Positions 54,801-63,674 of a stretch of DNA of 64,000 bases are shown one piece after another. The notes under the pieces are model-generated. The model was not told where the DNA came from. It worked only from the letters and a program-made list of their open reading frames with translations, and ran no database searches. Both the position numbers and the translations under genes were made by a program. The stretch is from the NCBI RefSeq assembly GCF_025148635.1, contig NZ_CP102269.1, positions 124,001-188,000 on the forward strand, written 5' to 3'. This stretch comes from Butyricimonas virosa. Lineage in GTDB: Bacteria; Bacteroidota; Bacteroidia; Bacteroidales; Marinifilaceae. The stretch's first letter is position 1, and each line of letters starts with the position of its first letter.

Positions 54801-56529
54801 ATTTCGCCGGGGATAAAGCGTCACGAACAAAACCACCGTGATTACCTTCAAGAGCGTAAGGGACATGCTCCCTTTCCACTCGCCCCAGTACACCGTAACG
54901 ACACGCTTTCACGATATCACTCGTGTTCCCGGGAGAGGCGTTGACTTGTATCTCCTGTAACTTTCGGCCAAAACCGTCAAGGTAAGTCACGTTGTTGATC
55001 GTCCTAGCCCCGTCCCCGGAAGTCGTGGGGTCGAGATAGATCGTCTCCACCACGTGAGGCTCCGTGGAAGTGTAATGAATACCGTTATCCCGGTCCACGG
55101 TCACGCTACCCGTCATCGGGACGAAATAATCCTGCAAACCAGCCTCCATCGTGTACGTCCCCGTTTCCGAAACGCTAAAGGAGAGAACCCCGCCCGTGCC
55201 AGCGCAGGAAGCCACCACCGTGCCACCTTTTAACAAGCGATAAGTCAGGATGGATTGGGAGCCCGGTAACGTTATCGAGACGGGCTGGCTGTTCCGGATC
55301 GTTCCTCCCCCGCCGACAACGCTCCTCGTGATCTCCGGCCAGATGCCCACCTCGCCGTTCATCCAGGCCTCTCGACCGTCTTGACAAGCCTTCACACGGT
55401 AATGACCGTAACCGCGTAAACCCGAAAACCGCTGGTTCGAAATCCGGGCCCCCTCCACCCGCACGTCGTTACAATACAACTGGTAATCCACGAAAGGCTG
55501 CTGCCCGCTCAAGGTCACCGTCCCGGTCGAACCCTCCGCGATCTCGCCGCCCCCACTTAAATTGTACACCTCCAGGATACCGCCGGGTGCTTGCAAGGCC
55601 TGTATTAATATTCTATCTACCAGGTTTAACACGAGAAAAGACTGTTTCGTGGTGTCACTACAATTGGGTCCGCGCCCAATCACAACCTGCCCCTCGAGAG
55701 GAGACTCGGGAGTAACGAATCCCAAAAAGAATGTTGAATCCCACGTCACGCATTCCCCCGCCAGAATCGAACGCGTCATCTCTTCAAGTTCCGCTCTCCC
55801 TTGAGGATAATCCGGGGCAAGCGTGAAAGGTATCGCTTTGATTTCCCCGTCTTTGGACAACATCACCCTGGGCGAAGCCGCAACAACGATCTTCCCTTCT
55901 AATACTCCATAATAAGAAACCCGTGCGCTACCGTTCATATCGCGAGAGACATCACCACGAGTGGCTTTTATCGTGTAATTACCACCTGTCGTCACCAAGA
56001 ACTTTAAAGGAGACCCCGTCCCGGGCAAGGAAGCTTGCAAGGCAGCCCCTTGATACAAGTCATACGTCACCCCCTGTTCCGAACCCGATAAAGTCACGAA
56101 AGTTCTTTTCCCGGGATATATCGTGGCATTACCACTAACCGTGTAACTTTTAGGGACAGCTCCCAAACCGTATTGATAAACCAAACGATGCCGCCCCGTT
56201 AACAACGACAGGAACACGCACCAACGGGGTGCCCCCGTGGTGTTTTCCTTGATCCCAACCACGAGCCGCCCCGTCAAGGATGACGTCGGCACCATCTCGA
56301 GCACCCTGACCCAAGTCCACGATTGCTGTTCCAAAAAACTATTTATTTGCGTCATCACTAGCTGTCGGTCCAACTCCGTTTGAGTACGATACAGCAACTC
56401 AAAATACCCCGAGGCTCCATCCAACTTGATCGTATCCGGATTCCCCGATAAATCCAGACTAGGATAAGCTTGTCCCATCGATAGCAAGGACAAGAACAGC
56501 ATGCATATTAATAATTCTATTCGTTTCAT
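51859..56529 (-). CDS. B0: full-length Rhs polymorphic toxin of locus B
   Basis: The 1556-aa protein has a signal peptide (1-20, LLICMLFLSLLSMGQA) and three Ig-like repeats (about 60-480) marked by VTLSGSEQGVTYDLY, VTLSGQQPFVDYQLY and ITLPGSQSILTYRLL. A DUF6443-like start (YLDGFGRKLQEIQVNASPG), YD repeats (about 560-1220) and the RHS-associated core (about 1230-1335, GRWFGVDPFQESF, IDPSGALM) follow. After a helical linker (GLSMVIAGMQAIESL) the tip from about 1485 reads IPENFLIRKGIDPHALKQEF, LGKKAPIAHYDLYKETSTGE, KGFPIFTGI. It resembles a named polymorphic-toxin type (possibly type 33), but I am not sure. It lies 19 bp after the partner gene. Confidence 0.85.
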   Translation of the reverse strand: MKRIELLICMLFLSLLSMGQAYPSLDLSGNPDTIKLDGASGYFELLYRTQTELDRQLVMTQINSFLEQQSWTWVRVLEMVPTSSLTGRLVVGIKENTTGAPRWCVFLSLLTGRHRLVYQYGLGAVPKSYTVSGNATIYPGKRTFVTLSGSEQGVTYDLYQGAALQASLPGTGSPLKFLVTTGGNYTIKATRGDVSRDMNGSARVSYYGVLEGKIVVAASPRVMLSKDGEIKAIPFTLAPDYPQGRAELEEMTRSILAGECVTWDSTFFLGFVTPESPLEGQVVIGRGPNCSDTTKQSFLVLNLVDRILIQALQAPGGILEVYNLSGGGEIAEGSTGTVTLSGQQPFVDYQLYCNDVRVEGARISNQRFSGLRGYGHYRVKACQDGREAWMNGEVGIWPEITRSVVGGGGTIRNSQPVSITLPGSQSILTYRLLKGGTVVASCAGTGGVLSFSVSETGTYTMEAGLQDYFVPMTGSVTVDRDNGIHYTSTEPHVVETIYLDPTTSGDGARTINNVTYLDGFGRKLQEIQVNASPGNTSDIVKACRYGVLGRVEREHVPYALEGNHGGFVRDALSPAKWQVFGESESGYMYTLTGYDNSPLDRVVKRTGPGKNWHVNGKGVTTDYGLNRANEVRLYRVSGDGSLVLSGYYAAGSLQKVTVTDEDGKRVETYTDNQDRTVLVVNVEGDDNRLETYSVHDDRGLLRYVLSPEASARVGTTSTRTSEAIRLFGYYYGYDRFGRLILKQLPGCDPVYLVHDKRDRLVLSQDGKQRTENADKWSYSLYDDQNRVIETGEVVLTGTGRSHRDLQDAASGSDNYVPAGNRVPLQYTLYDNYTATGDVPVLAFQPTTGYASGYHDLVTGLVTSVKTRVLGASPEKWLTTTTYYDDRCRVIQTVSDNVEGFTSRVDVKYDFAGNVVQQRESHQVSASRTDVLESENTYDDRGRLLSSTTRLNGGSPATVVYTYDAVGRLVSRKLGNTTETLAYNPRGWLTSKESTPFKMKLRYESPVGGGGACWNGNISEWEWQQGTNVALMYGFTYDGVNRLKETAQKQKSGTTWSTLPGSYLERGLTYDRNGNIKTLQRTAGGTLVDNLVYTCTGNQLTSLTENVSSTLAGDVYSRGGTASGTYAYDKNGNLTNDSRRALNFGYNVLNLLSEVKTTGGELKAKYDYLADGTKLRVRDKGEVNGFDYLGSLTYRKSGAGLQLESASFGDGVIRPGASNGGQGEVNYFLTDHLGSVRVIVDGNGEVLERNDYYPFGARQARSDYPQLAANRFKYNGKEEQVTGNLEWLDYGARMYDCGLGRWFGVDPFQESFISLSPYNYCSGNPMVFIDPSGALMTHYVDKNYNVLLQTNDGSDDVVMVPDECVGDFKSFARFYQDPSVKSYYDDERWNRYWKNEFGLADRQLSDLELSVANLFHSLSAKNSAVAYYLNNSMVNYWKMMATEFTAQWTTPEFIISGLSMVIAGMQAIESLSVIKGLPSFKSVGAAAKSYANVKKIPENFLIRKGIDPHALKQEFLGKKAPIAHYDLYKETSTGEILIFMKKGKGFPIFTGININDL

Positions 56530-56548
56530 CTTTTCAGATTTTAGATTA

Positions 56549-59500
56549 TCAATTCAATTTCACCACGTTATACTGGTAATCTCTCACCACGTTTCCACGC
56601 TCGTCCACCACCCGGATTAATCGTCCCGCCGCATCGTACTCGTTCAACTCCACACATCCGTTCTGATCAAATTTACAGAAAACAGAACCGTCTAAATTAT
56701 AGGATATCGCCTCGAAAGAAACATCCGCCGGTAGTAACGCAACGTACTGCACGTTCTCGTACGGCTTACTAACCGTCACGGATGCCACGTTCTCGTACGG
56801 ACTCAAGTCGATCTCGAAACTCTGGACCGAATACCCGGGAGTAGCGGTCAAACGAACACTACTCGACGAGCTCCCTCCCGCATGAACGACACTATAGTAC
56901 ACGGAACCGACAGCCCCGTTATTCAACACGAACAATCTCAAACGCTTGGATTCGGGGATTACCGTTATCTTTATAGTTCCCGTGTAATTCAAATATTCCG
57001 ACAGCCCCGCCAGATCCCTGTATTTAAAAAGGTCAGGATCACGTATTACACCTTGCTCCACCAAGTAATACATATTATAAAGTAATTCCGGTAAATTCGT
57101 TAACTCCAAATACTCTCGAGGTAATTGCATATATTTACTGCGGAAATCGTTCACATGTCGTCCTCTATTTGCTTGAACACTATCAATCAAAACATTATAT
57201 TCTTCGACCGTCATTGACTTCTTAGAGGCAAGCCCCCCGATCAAATCTAACATCATCCGGTGGCCCGAACTCCAGTAATACTGCCTGAATTCACTCGTTT
57301 GTTGCGAAAGATCAATCCCTTGACAAACATCGTAAAGTTCCGAGGAAAGGCCGTAAACACCTAGCATGCGACTCACTTTATTTCGAAGTGAATACTCCTC
57401 CCCGTATTTTTTCAAATCCGCTGCAGCCACCATCCGTGAAGTGGCGTGTTTCGCCTTTAGAATGACCTGTCCATAGTTAAAATCATAACAAAGAGCCTCA
57501 TCTCCCGCGTTACTCTGCACTCCCACAGGCAAATACGACTGGTTACTCTGCACATAATCGATCGTCTGTTCCAGCAGGTAATTGGCTTGTCCTTGAGTGA
57601 ACGAACTTGCATCAAGAGACGAAAGCATGGACAGGGACAATGTTTTGGTCGATGTCGGGTAAAAAGCATACTTCCGAGATAATCCGCTATAAAATACATT
57701 TTCCATTTCCACGGATTCATAAAATGAAACCTTTTCAACCTGTATCGTGTCATTCTTCAAGTGGATTTCCTTCACCACGGGAGTTAATATATTCTTTCGT
57801 TTCATTTCCGCGACCACCGGACTGGCAGCATCCTCCATCTCAGTTACCCGTTTCGTGACCACCGTGTACGTTTCACCCCTCGCGTCAGTTTGAATCACCC
57901 GGGTCGGATAACTAGACCCTTTCAAGTTATCGTAGAAAAACTCCGTTTTTTGATAGGGAGTTCCCGTGGCCTTGGAAAAATCCGATATCGTGGCACTATC
58001 CGTCACATGTGTTTCAAACCGGTATACATTCCGCTCTGTTAACAAAGTCTTTCCCCCGTACTTAATATTATAGATCTGACGAGGTATCCTCACGCTTGTT
58101 CGAGGCTGTATATTCGGCAAATAAGTTTCATTATAAGGAGAGAGCGAATAATAAACGTTACCATCATTATACAAAAATATACTTCCTTGATTACGATAAT
58201 AACTCTCCAGGAATTCCTCGTCCATGTAATACTCGTAGGCCTTCACTTGTGGCAACACCTTCTTGTAATTTAACGCCGTGTCCACCGGTACGAAAAAAGG
58301 TCCTGCTCCCCCCGCAGACAAATCGCTCGAATATTTACAGGTCTCTATTTGTTTGAGGTTCCCATTGTTATCATACGTGGCCACGGCCAAGGGTAAACCT
58401 GTCAACCAAAAAACGTGAGGAAAATTGGGATTTACCGGGGAAACAACACTAAACAAGTATGCTTTCGTTCCTTTTCCCCGGGTTATCTCTTGCACGTACG
58501 GGTAAAAAAGACCGTTATTACCGGTATTCATAAAAGCCATATTCTGATACTTCACCCTGGAATGAGAAACTCGATCTGAAAAACCGCTATACGAAATAAT
58601 TTCCGTGTTCGAACAATCCGTGAAAACGGGAACACCATGCGTGGGATACCGGTAATACACGGTATCACAAGTCTCGCTTTTGATATCTTCCACGAGTAAA
58701 GATTTTACCCGGATTCCCCCGAAATCATACGGGTACCTGAAACTGTTGGGTTCGTAATCAACGGTCACTTTTCCCCCGCTGGGAACCGTTATCGTTTTTA
58801 GAGAACCCGTTTTAGAATATTCAATATCCGGAAAAAGGAAATAATACCCGTTATCATCATCTCCTCGCCTCTCCCTTAAATATCCCCAGGCATCAGAGAT
58901 CGTGGCAATTCCTAAAGGCCTCGCATAATAATCAAATTTAATCCGGTTAATTTCTGTCTCCTCTTTATCCAAAAAGCTTAGATAATTCAGATTATCCCCC
59001 GCATTCAAAAGTACCTGTGAAATCGTCCGTTTTAACACGTCCGTCAACTTGACTCGTTTTAAACGAGTTTCTCCCCACAAAAGATAATATTCGAATTCTA
59101 CGGATTCCCCATCACACATAATACTCTGCAAAATAGGAGATTTAACACTAAACACAGTACCTCCCGATGTTTCTTTCGTGGTCACGTTATTATTCACCTC
59201 GTTCAAACTTTGTATCACGTAACTTTTGGCCGTGCGAAACCACGAGGCTGCCGTCCTAGCGTTATGCGAGGACTGTTTCTCGTATGTGTCTATTAATTGG
59301 TTTAACGTCTGTATTAATCCGTTAGAAGCATTGGTTACACTGGAAAAATTCGCCAATTGTCCCATGATTCTGAAATTGGCATTAATTGCCGCAGCTCCCG
59401 CCTCAAAATTCGGGTTACGTATCCACTGCCCGCTACCGATATAAGTATATAAATCATTATTCAATTGCATTTCCAACGAAAAACCATTCAAACAATCTCT

Positions 59501-60406
59501 CGCTTCGCGAATAGCCTCGTCAAACTTATTCCTGTATTTCGAGAAATCAAACACTCGCTCCCGCATGCTTCTCCCGTAAGTGTATTTCGATTTATATCCG
59601 GAATAAAACCGGACGGTATTAATTCCTTTCTGGTCTTTCTCGTTCTCTCGAACTTCCGCAAGATAAGTGAAAACAATCGGTTTTCTATTGCGGGGTTCGA
59701 TCCGGTTCAAATACCAAGAAGAAATATATGATTTATCACGGATACCGTTAAAACTGATCGCATCCTCCTTGACAATATTAACGGACCACTCCTTTTGCCT
59801 ATAGATAAATCGATTCCCGCTTTCATCCGTGATGATCCAACCGTTAATCTCACGACCATAAGAAGATTCGCATTCGATTCTAACATTGGTTCGCTCAAGA
59901 GGCTCCGCATATATCCGGGCGCTATCGTCCATTTTAATAATGAAATTCACGGACTGTCCGTTAAAAACTGCGGTAAAAATATCGCTCTCACCATCACGCT
60001 CACGCTTGTTTACCCGTTTGACATCATCTACCAATGGGGTTGTATTAAGACCCCGTTCCGCCCACAAGAACCCGTAAAACGAAGTTTCATCGGCAATTCC
60101 TCCACGTATCGTTCGAGTAACCACACCTCCTGTATTTAATAACCAATTATAACCGATTAATCCACATACATCCTCTTGCTTAACCCCCTTGGCCGAATAA
60201 TTCAAGCTAATAGGTAATTGGAAATCTCCTGATCCGAGAGTAAATAATGGGATTTTGTAGTGAAATATGCCGGTAACATAATCCACCATCATATTTTTGG
60301 AATCCAAGTATCCCCGAGCCTGCTGTCCCGGTTCTAAATCCTGAGCTTTTAACACTCCCTGTAAGAAAAAAATACAGGATAACAACAACAGTATTCTATG
60401 TTTCAT
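56549..60406 (-). CDS. Secreted YD/Rhs-repeat partner protein of locus B
   Basis: The 1285-aa protein has a signal peptide (ILLLLSCIFFLQGVLKAQ), then the same opening pattern as the locus A partner (TGIFHYKIPLFTLGSGDFQL, PISLNYSAKGVKQEDVCGLI, GYNWLLNTGGVVTR). A long beta region follows, with a helical insert around 290-370 and another around 990-1110 that the A partner lacks, and it ends with YDAAGRLIRVVDERGNVVRD. No toxin tip. It probably forms part of the Rhs shell or helps export. It lies 113 bp downstream of gspF, with CTAATGACAAAT before its ATG as in locus A. Confidence 0.75.
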   Translation of the reverse strand: MKHRILLLLSCIFFLQGVLKAQDLEPGQQARGYLDSKNMMVDYVTGIFHYKIPLFTLGSGDFQLPISLNYSAKGVKQEDVCGLIGYNWLLNTGGVVTRTIRGGIADETSFYGFLWAERGLNTTPLVDDVKRVNKRERDGESDIFTAVFNGQSVNFIIKMDDSARIYAEPLERTNVRIECESSYGREINGWIITDESGNRFIYRQKEWSVNIVKEDAISFNGIRDKSYISSWYLNRIEPRNRKPIVFTYLAEVRENEKDQKGINTVRFYSGYKSKYTYGRSMRERVFDFSKYRNKFDEAIREARDCLNGFSLEMQLNNDLYTYIGSGQWIRNPNFEAGAAAINANFRIMGQLANFSSVTNASNGLIQTLNQLIDTYEKQSSHNARTAASWFRTAKSYVIQSLNEVNNNVTTKETSGGTVFSVKSPILQSIMCDGESVEFEYYLLWGETRLKRVKLTDVLKRTISQVLLNAGDNLNYLSFLDKEETEINRIKFDYYARPLGIATISDAWGYLRERRGDDDNGYYFLFPDIEYSKTGSLKTITVPSGGKVTVDYEPNSFRYPYDFGGIRVKSLLVEDIKSETCDTVYYRYPTHGVPVFTDCSNTEIISYSGFSDRVSHSRVKYQNMAFMNTGNNGLFYPYVQEITRGKGTKAYLFSVVSPVNPNFPHVFWLTGLPLAVATYDNNGNLKQIETCKYSSDLSAGGAGPFFVPVDTALNYKKVLPQVKAYEYYMDEEFLESYYRNQGSIFLYNDGNVYYSLSPYNETYLPNIQPRTSVRIPRQIYNIKYGGKTLLTERNVYRFETHVTDSATISDFSKATGTPYQKTEFFYDNLKGSSYPTRVIQTDARGETYTVVTKRVTEMEDAASPVVAEMKRKNILTPVVKEIHLKNDTIQVEKVSFYESVEMENVFYSGLSRKYAFYPTSTKTLSLSMLSSLDASSFTQGQANYLLEQTIDYVQSNQSYLPVGVQSNAGDEALCYDFNYGQVILKAKHATSRMVAAADLKKYGEEYSLRNKVSRMLGVYGLSSELYDVCQGIDLSQQTSEFRQYYWSSGHRMMLDLIGGLASKKSMTVEEYNVLIDSVQANRGRHVNDFRSKYMQLPREYLELTNLPELLYNMYYLVEQGVIRDPDLFKYRDLAGLSEYLNYTGTIKITVIPESKRLRLFVLNNGAVGSVYYSVVHAGGSSSSSVRLTATPGYSVQSFEIDLSPYENVASVTVSKPYENVQYVALLPADVSFEAISYNLDGSVFCKFDQNGCVELNEYDAAGRLIRVVDERGNVVRDYQYNVVKLN

Positions 60407-60519
60407 AATTATTTGTCATTAGTAATTAGACTTCATGGTTATAAACAATCATTTTCCTTATTAAATACATTCTACCTTCCCCATAGGCATTTCATTTTAA
60501 AGTTCAACACTAATTACCG

Positions 60520-61581
60520 TCAGCCGATGACACCTCCAAGCCTAAACATCGGCAAGTACATCGATATTAATACTATCGCAACAAGCCCGCCTACCCCCAT
60601 GATAAGGACAGGCTCCAGCAAATTTCCCAGTTGTTTCAGTTTATGTTCCAGTTCTCGGGTGAGATCTTCTCCTTGTTTTTGTAACATATCTTCTAGCCGG
60701 TTGGTCTCTTCCCCCACCCGTACCAGCGTATAAAGTTTACGGTCATAGATATGAGGGAATTCGCCCAATTTATCTGCGAAAAATTCGCCTCTTTTCAATC
60801 CCTCGCAAATAATATCGAAAGAACGTTGATACGGGTAAAAAGTAATAATATCCTTCAACATCCCGATTCCCTGCAGTAGAGGAACTTCGGAACTACACAG
60901 CAAGTAGAGTAACTTACAGAAACGTGCCTGATAATTTTTCCGTATCAACTCTCCCGCAAGAGGAATCTTCAAAACCAGACGAGACAGAAAAGAGCGAGTA
61001 GAATCCGATTTTCCGTTCAACCAAAAGTATCCCACCAGAATGATAACGACGGATATCCCGATCAACAAATAAGTCGGGAAATTCTTCGAGAAATCGATAA
61101 TCCAACGGGTGATACCCGGAAGTTCCCCACCCATACGGGCATACACCTGTTCGAACATGGGCACGATGACCGTGATCATGAACACAAGAACCACGATTGC
61201 CGTTACCAGAATAATCAAGGGGTAACTGATAGCTCCCGTCACCAGGCGACGCTGTTCCACCCGTTTATGATAATAATCAGCCAGGAAACGCAACGATTCG
61301 TCAACACGTCCCGTCTCTTCACCAATCCGCAAAACCCCGTAATCCAACGCCGAGAATCGTTTACCGGCAGCAAAGCTCTCCCACAAAGTTTGCCCCTTGA
61401 CGACCGACGCATAAATACTTTCCAGCACTCGTTTCAATCGCTTATCGTTTTCCCCCTCGATCAACAGACAAAACGAACGCCCGAAATCGAGTCCCGAGGA
61501 AAGCAACGAATGCAATTCGGAGAAAAGAGACTCTTTTTTCCCGTCCTTGATATCTCTCGTTTCATTATTCCATGTCATCAT
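60520..61581 (-). CDS. GspF-like type II secretion/pilus inner-membrane protein
   Basis: From ATG 61581 (353 aa, overlapping the pseudopilin gene end) it has the two-repeat T2SSF architecture. Repeat one has RIGEETGRVDESLRFLADYY near residue 95 and helices LVTAIVVLVFMITVIVPMFE and LIGISVVIILVGYFWL. Repeat two has TLVRVGEETNRLEDMLQKQG and a last helix VLIMGVGGLVAIVLISMYLP. GspF is the inner-membrane platform of type II secretion or type IV pilus machines. A longer in-frame start at 61611 is unlikely. The 3' end is copied in the remnant at 35922-36050. Confidence 0.88.
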   Translation of the reverse strand: MMTWNNETRDIKDGKKESLFSELHSLLSSGLDFGRSFCLLIEGENDKRLKRVLESIYASVVKGQTLWESFAAGKRFSALDYGVLRIGEETGRVDESLRFLADYYHKRVEQRRLVTGAISYPLIILVTAIVVLVFMITVIVPMFEQVYARMGGELPGITRWIIDFSKNFPTYLLIGISVVIILVGYFWLNGKSDSTRSFLSRLVLKIPLAGELIRKNYQARFCKLLYLLCSSEVPLLQGIGMLKDIITFYPYQRSFDIICEGLKRGEFFADKLGEFPHIYDRKLYTLVRVGEETNRLEDMLQKQGEDLTRELEHKLKQLGNLLEPVLIMGVGGLVAIVLISMYLPMFRLGGVIG

Positions 61582-62095
61582 ATTCTTCCTTTTTAAATTG
61601 ATTCTCAACACTCAACGCCTCCTGCCTCCACTCGTTTTGGGGATCCCGAGCCCTTCCGAACTCGAAATAGTAAAGTTTCCCCCGAGATCGGAAACGCACG
61701 CCAAGACAATCCACCGGCACGGGAATATCCCGCACGGGTACAATCCGGATCTCTTCCACCTCCCGGAACAACGTATCCACCCCGATTGACCGGGTACAAA
61801 CCAGCAAAGAATCCCGGTGCTCCACGAGAACCAAACGCTCCCCACTCTTATAAAAACAAAAAGATTCGGGACCACCGATCACGCTATCGCATGATAGAAA
61901 AAGGTGATCCAGTTGCTGGTAACTATCCAATAACGAATTCCCGGCAGCAAGCGTCTTGTTCAACCGATTCGTGTAACGTCTGACGAGGTTCACCCCGTCA
62001 AACAAGGCAATAAACAAGATGCCCGACACGATGATCACGATCAACATCTCGACCAGCGTGGAAGCGGCAAGCGTGTATGAAAATCTCCTCTTCAT
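61565..62095 (-). CDS. Minor pseudopilin (GspJ-like)
   Basis: The 176-aa protein begins with a class III prepilin signal (LAAS-TLVEMLIVIIVSGILF, Glu at +5) and hydrophobic helix. A small soluble domain with SLLDSYQQLDHLFLSCDSVI and a GVRFRSRGKLYYFEFG strand follows. Such proteins assemble a pseudopilus tip. It overlaps the neighbouring genes at both ends (operon). Confidence 0.8.
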   Translation of the reverse strand: MKRRFSYTLAASTLVEMLIVIIVSGILFIALFDGVNLVRRYTNRLNKTLAAGNSLLDSYQQLDHLFLSCDSVIGGPESFCFYKSGERLVLVEHRDSLLVCTRSIGVDTLFREVEEIRIVPVRDIPVPVDCLGVRFRSRGKLYYFEFGRARDPQNEWRQEALSVENQFKKEEYDDME

Positions 62096-62445
62096 GGTTC
62101 TACTTTTATCAGGTAATCATACTTCATCGACTTTCTCCCCCGTACAGGTAAAGCCGTCACGGTTAATTGCCGGATCCCGAACGAGTAATCCGTAATCACG
62201 ATCTCTACAGTCCCCCAATCATACTCTCTCGTGTATTTTCCCGGAAGATGAAGGCCGTCCCCGTATTCTCGACGACACTGCCGGGCCGTCAGTTCCATGG
62301 AAACATTCTCCGCCGGATCATCTCCCGTCAGGGTAACCCGGGTTAAGGTCTCCATCGTGATCATGAAACTCGCCAGTAAGATCACGGCCGCCACGATACA
62401 TTCTAACAATGACGAAGCTTGCAACTCTCGGTTCAATCCAGCCAT
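62092..62445 (-). CDS. Minor pseudopilin (GspI-like)
   Basis: The 117-aa protein has a prepilin-type N-terminus (LQAS-SLLECIVAAVILLASF, Glu at +5) and a short soluble domain (TARQCRREYGDGLHL, WGTVEIVITDYSFGIRQLTV). The size fits GspI/PilV-type minor pseudopilins. It overlaps the upstream gene end by 13 nt and the downstream start by 4 nt. Confidence 0.78.
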   Translation of the reverse strand: MAGLNRELQASSLLECIVAAVILLASFMITMETLTRVTLTGDDPAENVSMELTARQCRREYGDGLHLPGKYTREYDWGTVEIVITDYSFGIRQLTVTALPVRGRKSMKYDYLIKVEP

Positions 62446-63674
62446 TTCACTTCCCTCCTTTCATAAGGCCCCCGCATCCACAAGGGATAAGCCATCCCCG
62501 GGTTACCCGGCAACACGACGTTATACAATATCCCCGAGTAATATCCCTCCGGAGCAAAATAATAACACTCCCGGGCATACAAACTACCCGTCACGAACCC
62601 GTGAACCTCCGCTATACCGTCCACGTACAACAATCCCCGCACCCGGGAAGACTCCGGTTGATAGTACAAGAGCTGTTTCTGTTCCCCCTCGCTCACTTTC
62701 GCTCCCGCGATCACGTATCCGTTTACCTCGCACTCCTCCCCCAAGCGAATAAATCCCTTTTCTTCCCCTTGGCGGACATAAAGCCCCGACCCGGCTTTCA
62801 AACATACTTGATTCCCTAAAAGGATGGTGTCTCTGGCAAACACTTGAACACACCCAGAGAAGCCATCGGCAAACTCAACTCGATCTCCGACAATAATCAC
62901 GTTTTCCAAACGATTATTCTCCTCCACGAATAACATCGACGAGGCATAAAGTATTACCGGGCCACTCACCCGCACGCCGGAAAGATATTCCCCCACTTCC
63001 ACGCAAACAACCGATTCCTGAAACCCTCGTTGTAACACGGAACCATTTTCCAGCCATTCTCTCTCCCCAGCATAATCCAATAACCCGTTGACCACATCCT
63101 GCGACTCCTCGTCCAACGATGGCAACCGCTCCTCGCTCGTTTTTATTTGTTTTTTATCTAACGCCCTTCCTTTGAAGAATTCCGACCGTAATTGCGTGTA
63201 AGAAATCCCGTTACGAGGAAGATAAACATCACCTTCCGCGAACGTCCTTCCCGTCACCGAAAACGCCCGGTTATTCTCCGGCACGTATAACGTTGCCCGC
63301 CAAAAACTCTCGGCCTTTTTACCCAGAAGGCGAACAGAACGATGTCTCCCGTTTTGCACTTCCACGACTTCATACATTCCCCAACGTTGTCGGGAATAGC
63401 GCACTCTCGAATCTTCCCGTTGTCCGAACAACAGCACGGAACTATCTCCTTCCCACCGGTAGGACAAGGTACTATCCCGCGAGTAAAGCAGGAAGCCGGA
63501 TTCCACGTTCGCCCGGGCTTGTTCGCCCTGATGATAAAGATTATATCTCACGAGATCAAAATTCCACAGTTCGATCACCATCAACACCCCCAACAACAGG
63601 AGCGTACTCACCACCAACACGGTAGCCAGTACCGAAGCAGAAAAATCATGTTTGAGAAGTTTGACCATGATCAC
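62433..63674 (-). CDS. PilX/GspK-like pilus-associated protein with beta-rich domain
   Basis: The 413-aa protein has an N-terminal helix (ASVLATVLVVSTLLLLGVLM) like PilX/GspK minor pseudopilins but without the Glu at +5. A passenger domain follows, and from about 215 a repetitive beta region (GVRVSGPVILYASSMLF, NRLENVIIVGDRVEFADGFS, GNQVCLKAGSGLYVRQGEEK) resembling bactofilin/left-handed beta-helix stacks. Its ATG overlaps the upstream stop (ATGA). A role in pseudopilus assembly is inferred from the operon. Confidence 0.65.
   Translation of the reverse strand: MIMVKLLKHDFSASVLATVLVVSTLLLLGVLMVIELWNFDLVRYNLYHQGEQARANVESGFLLYSRDSTLSYRWEGDSSVLLFGQREDSRVRYSRQRWGMYEVVEVQNGRHRSVRLLGKKAESFWRATLYVPENNRAFSVTGRTFAEGDVYLPRNGISYTQLRSEFFKGRALDKKQIKTSEERLPSLDEESQDVVNGLLDYAGEREWLENGSVLQRGFQESVVCVEVGEYLSGVRVSGPVILYASSMLFVEENNRLENVIIVGDRVEFADGFSGCVQVFARDTILLGNQVCLKAGSGLYVRQGEEKGFIRLGEECEVNGYVIAGAKVSEGEQKQLLYYQPESSRVRGLLYVDGIAEVHGFVTGSLYARECYYFAPEGYYSGILYNVVLPGNPGMAYPLWMRGPYERREVKWLD

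Noticed and set aside
15981..56529. A CRISPR-like or satellite repeat array, suggested by regular repeats
   Set aside because: Repeat units are over 1 kb of coding sequence with variable coding ends; no short direct repeats with unique spacers and no cas genes.
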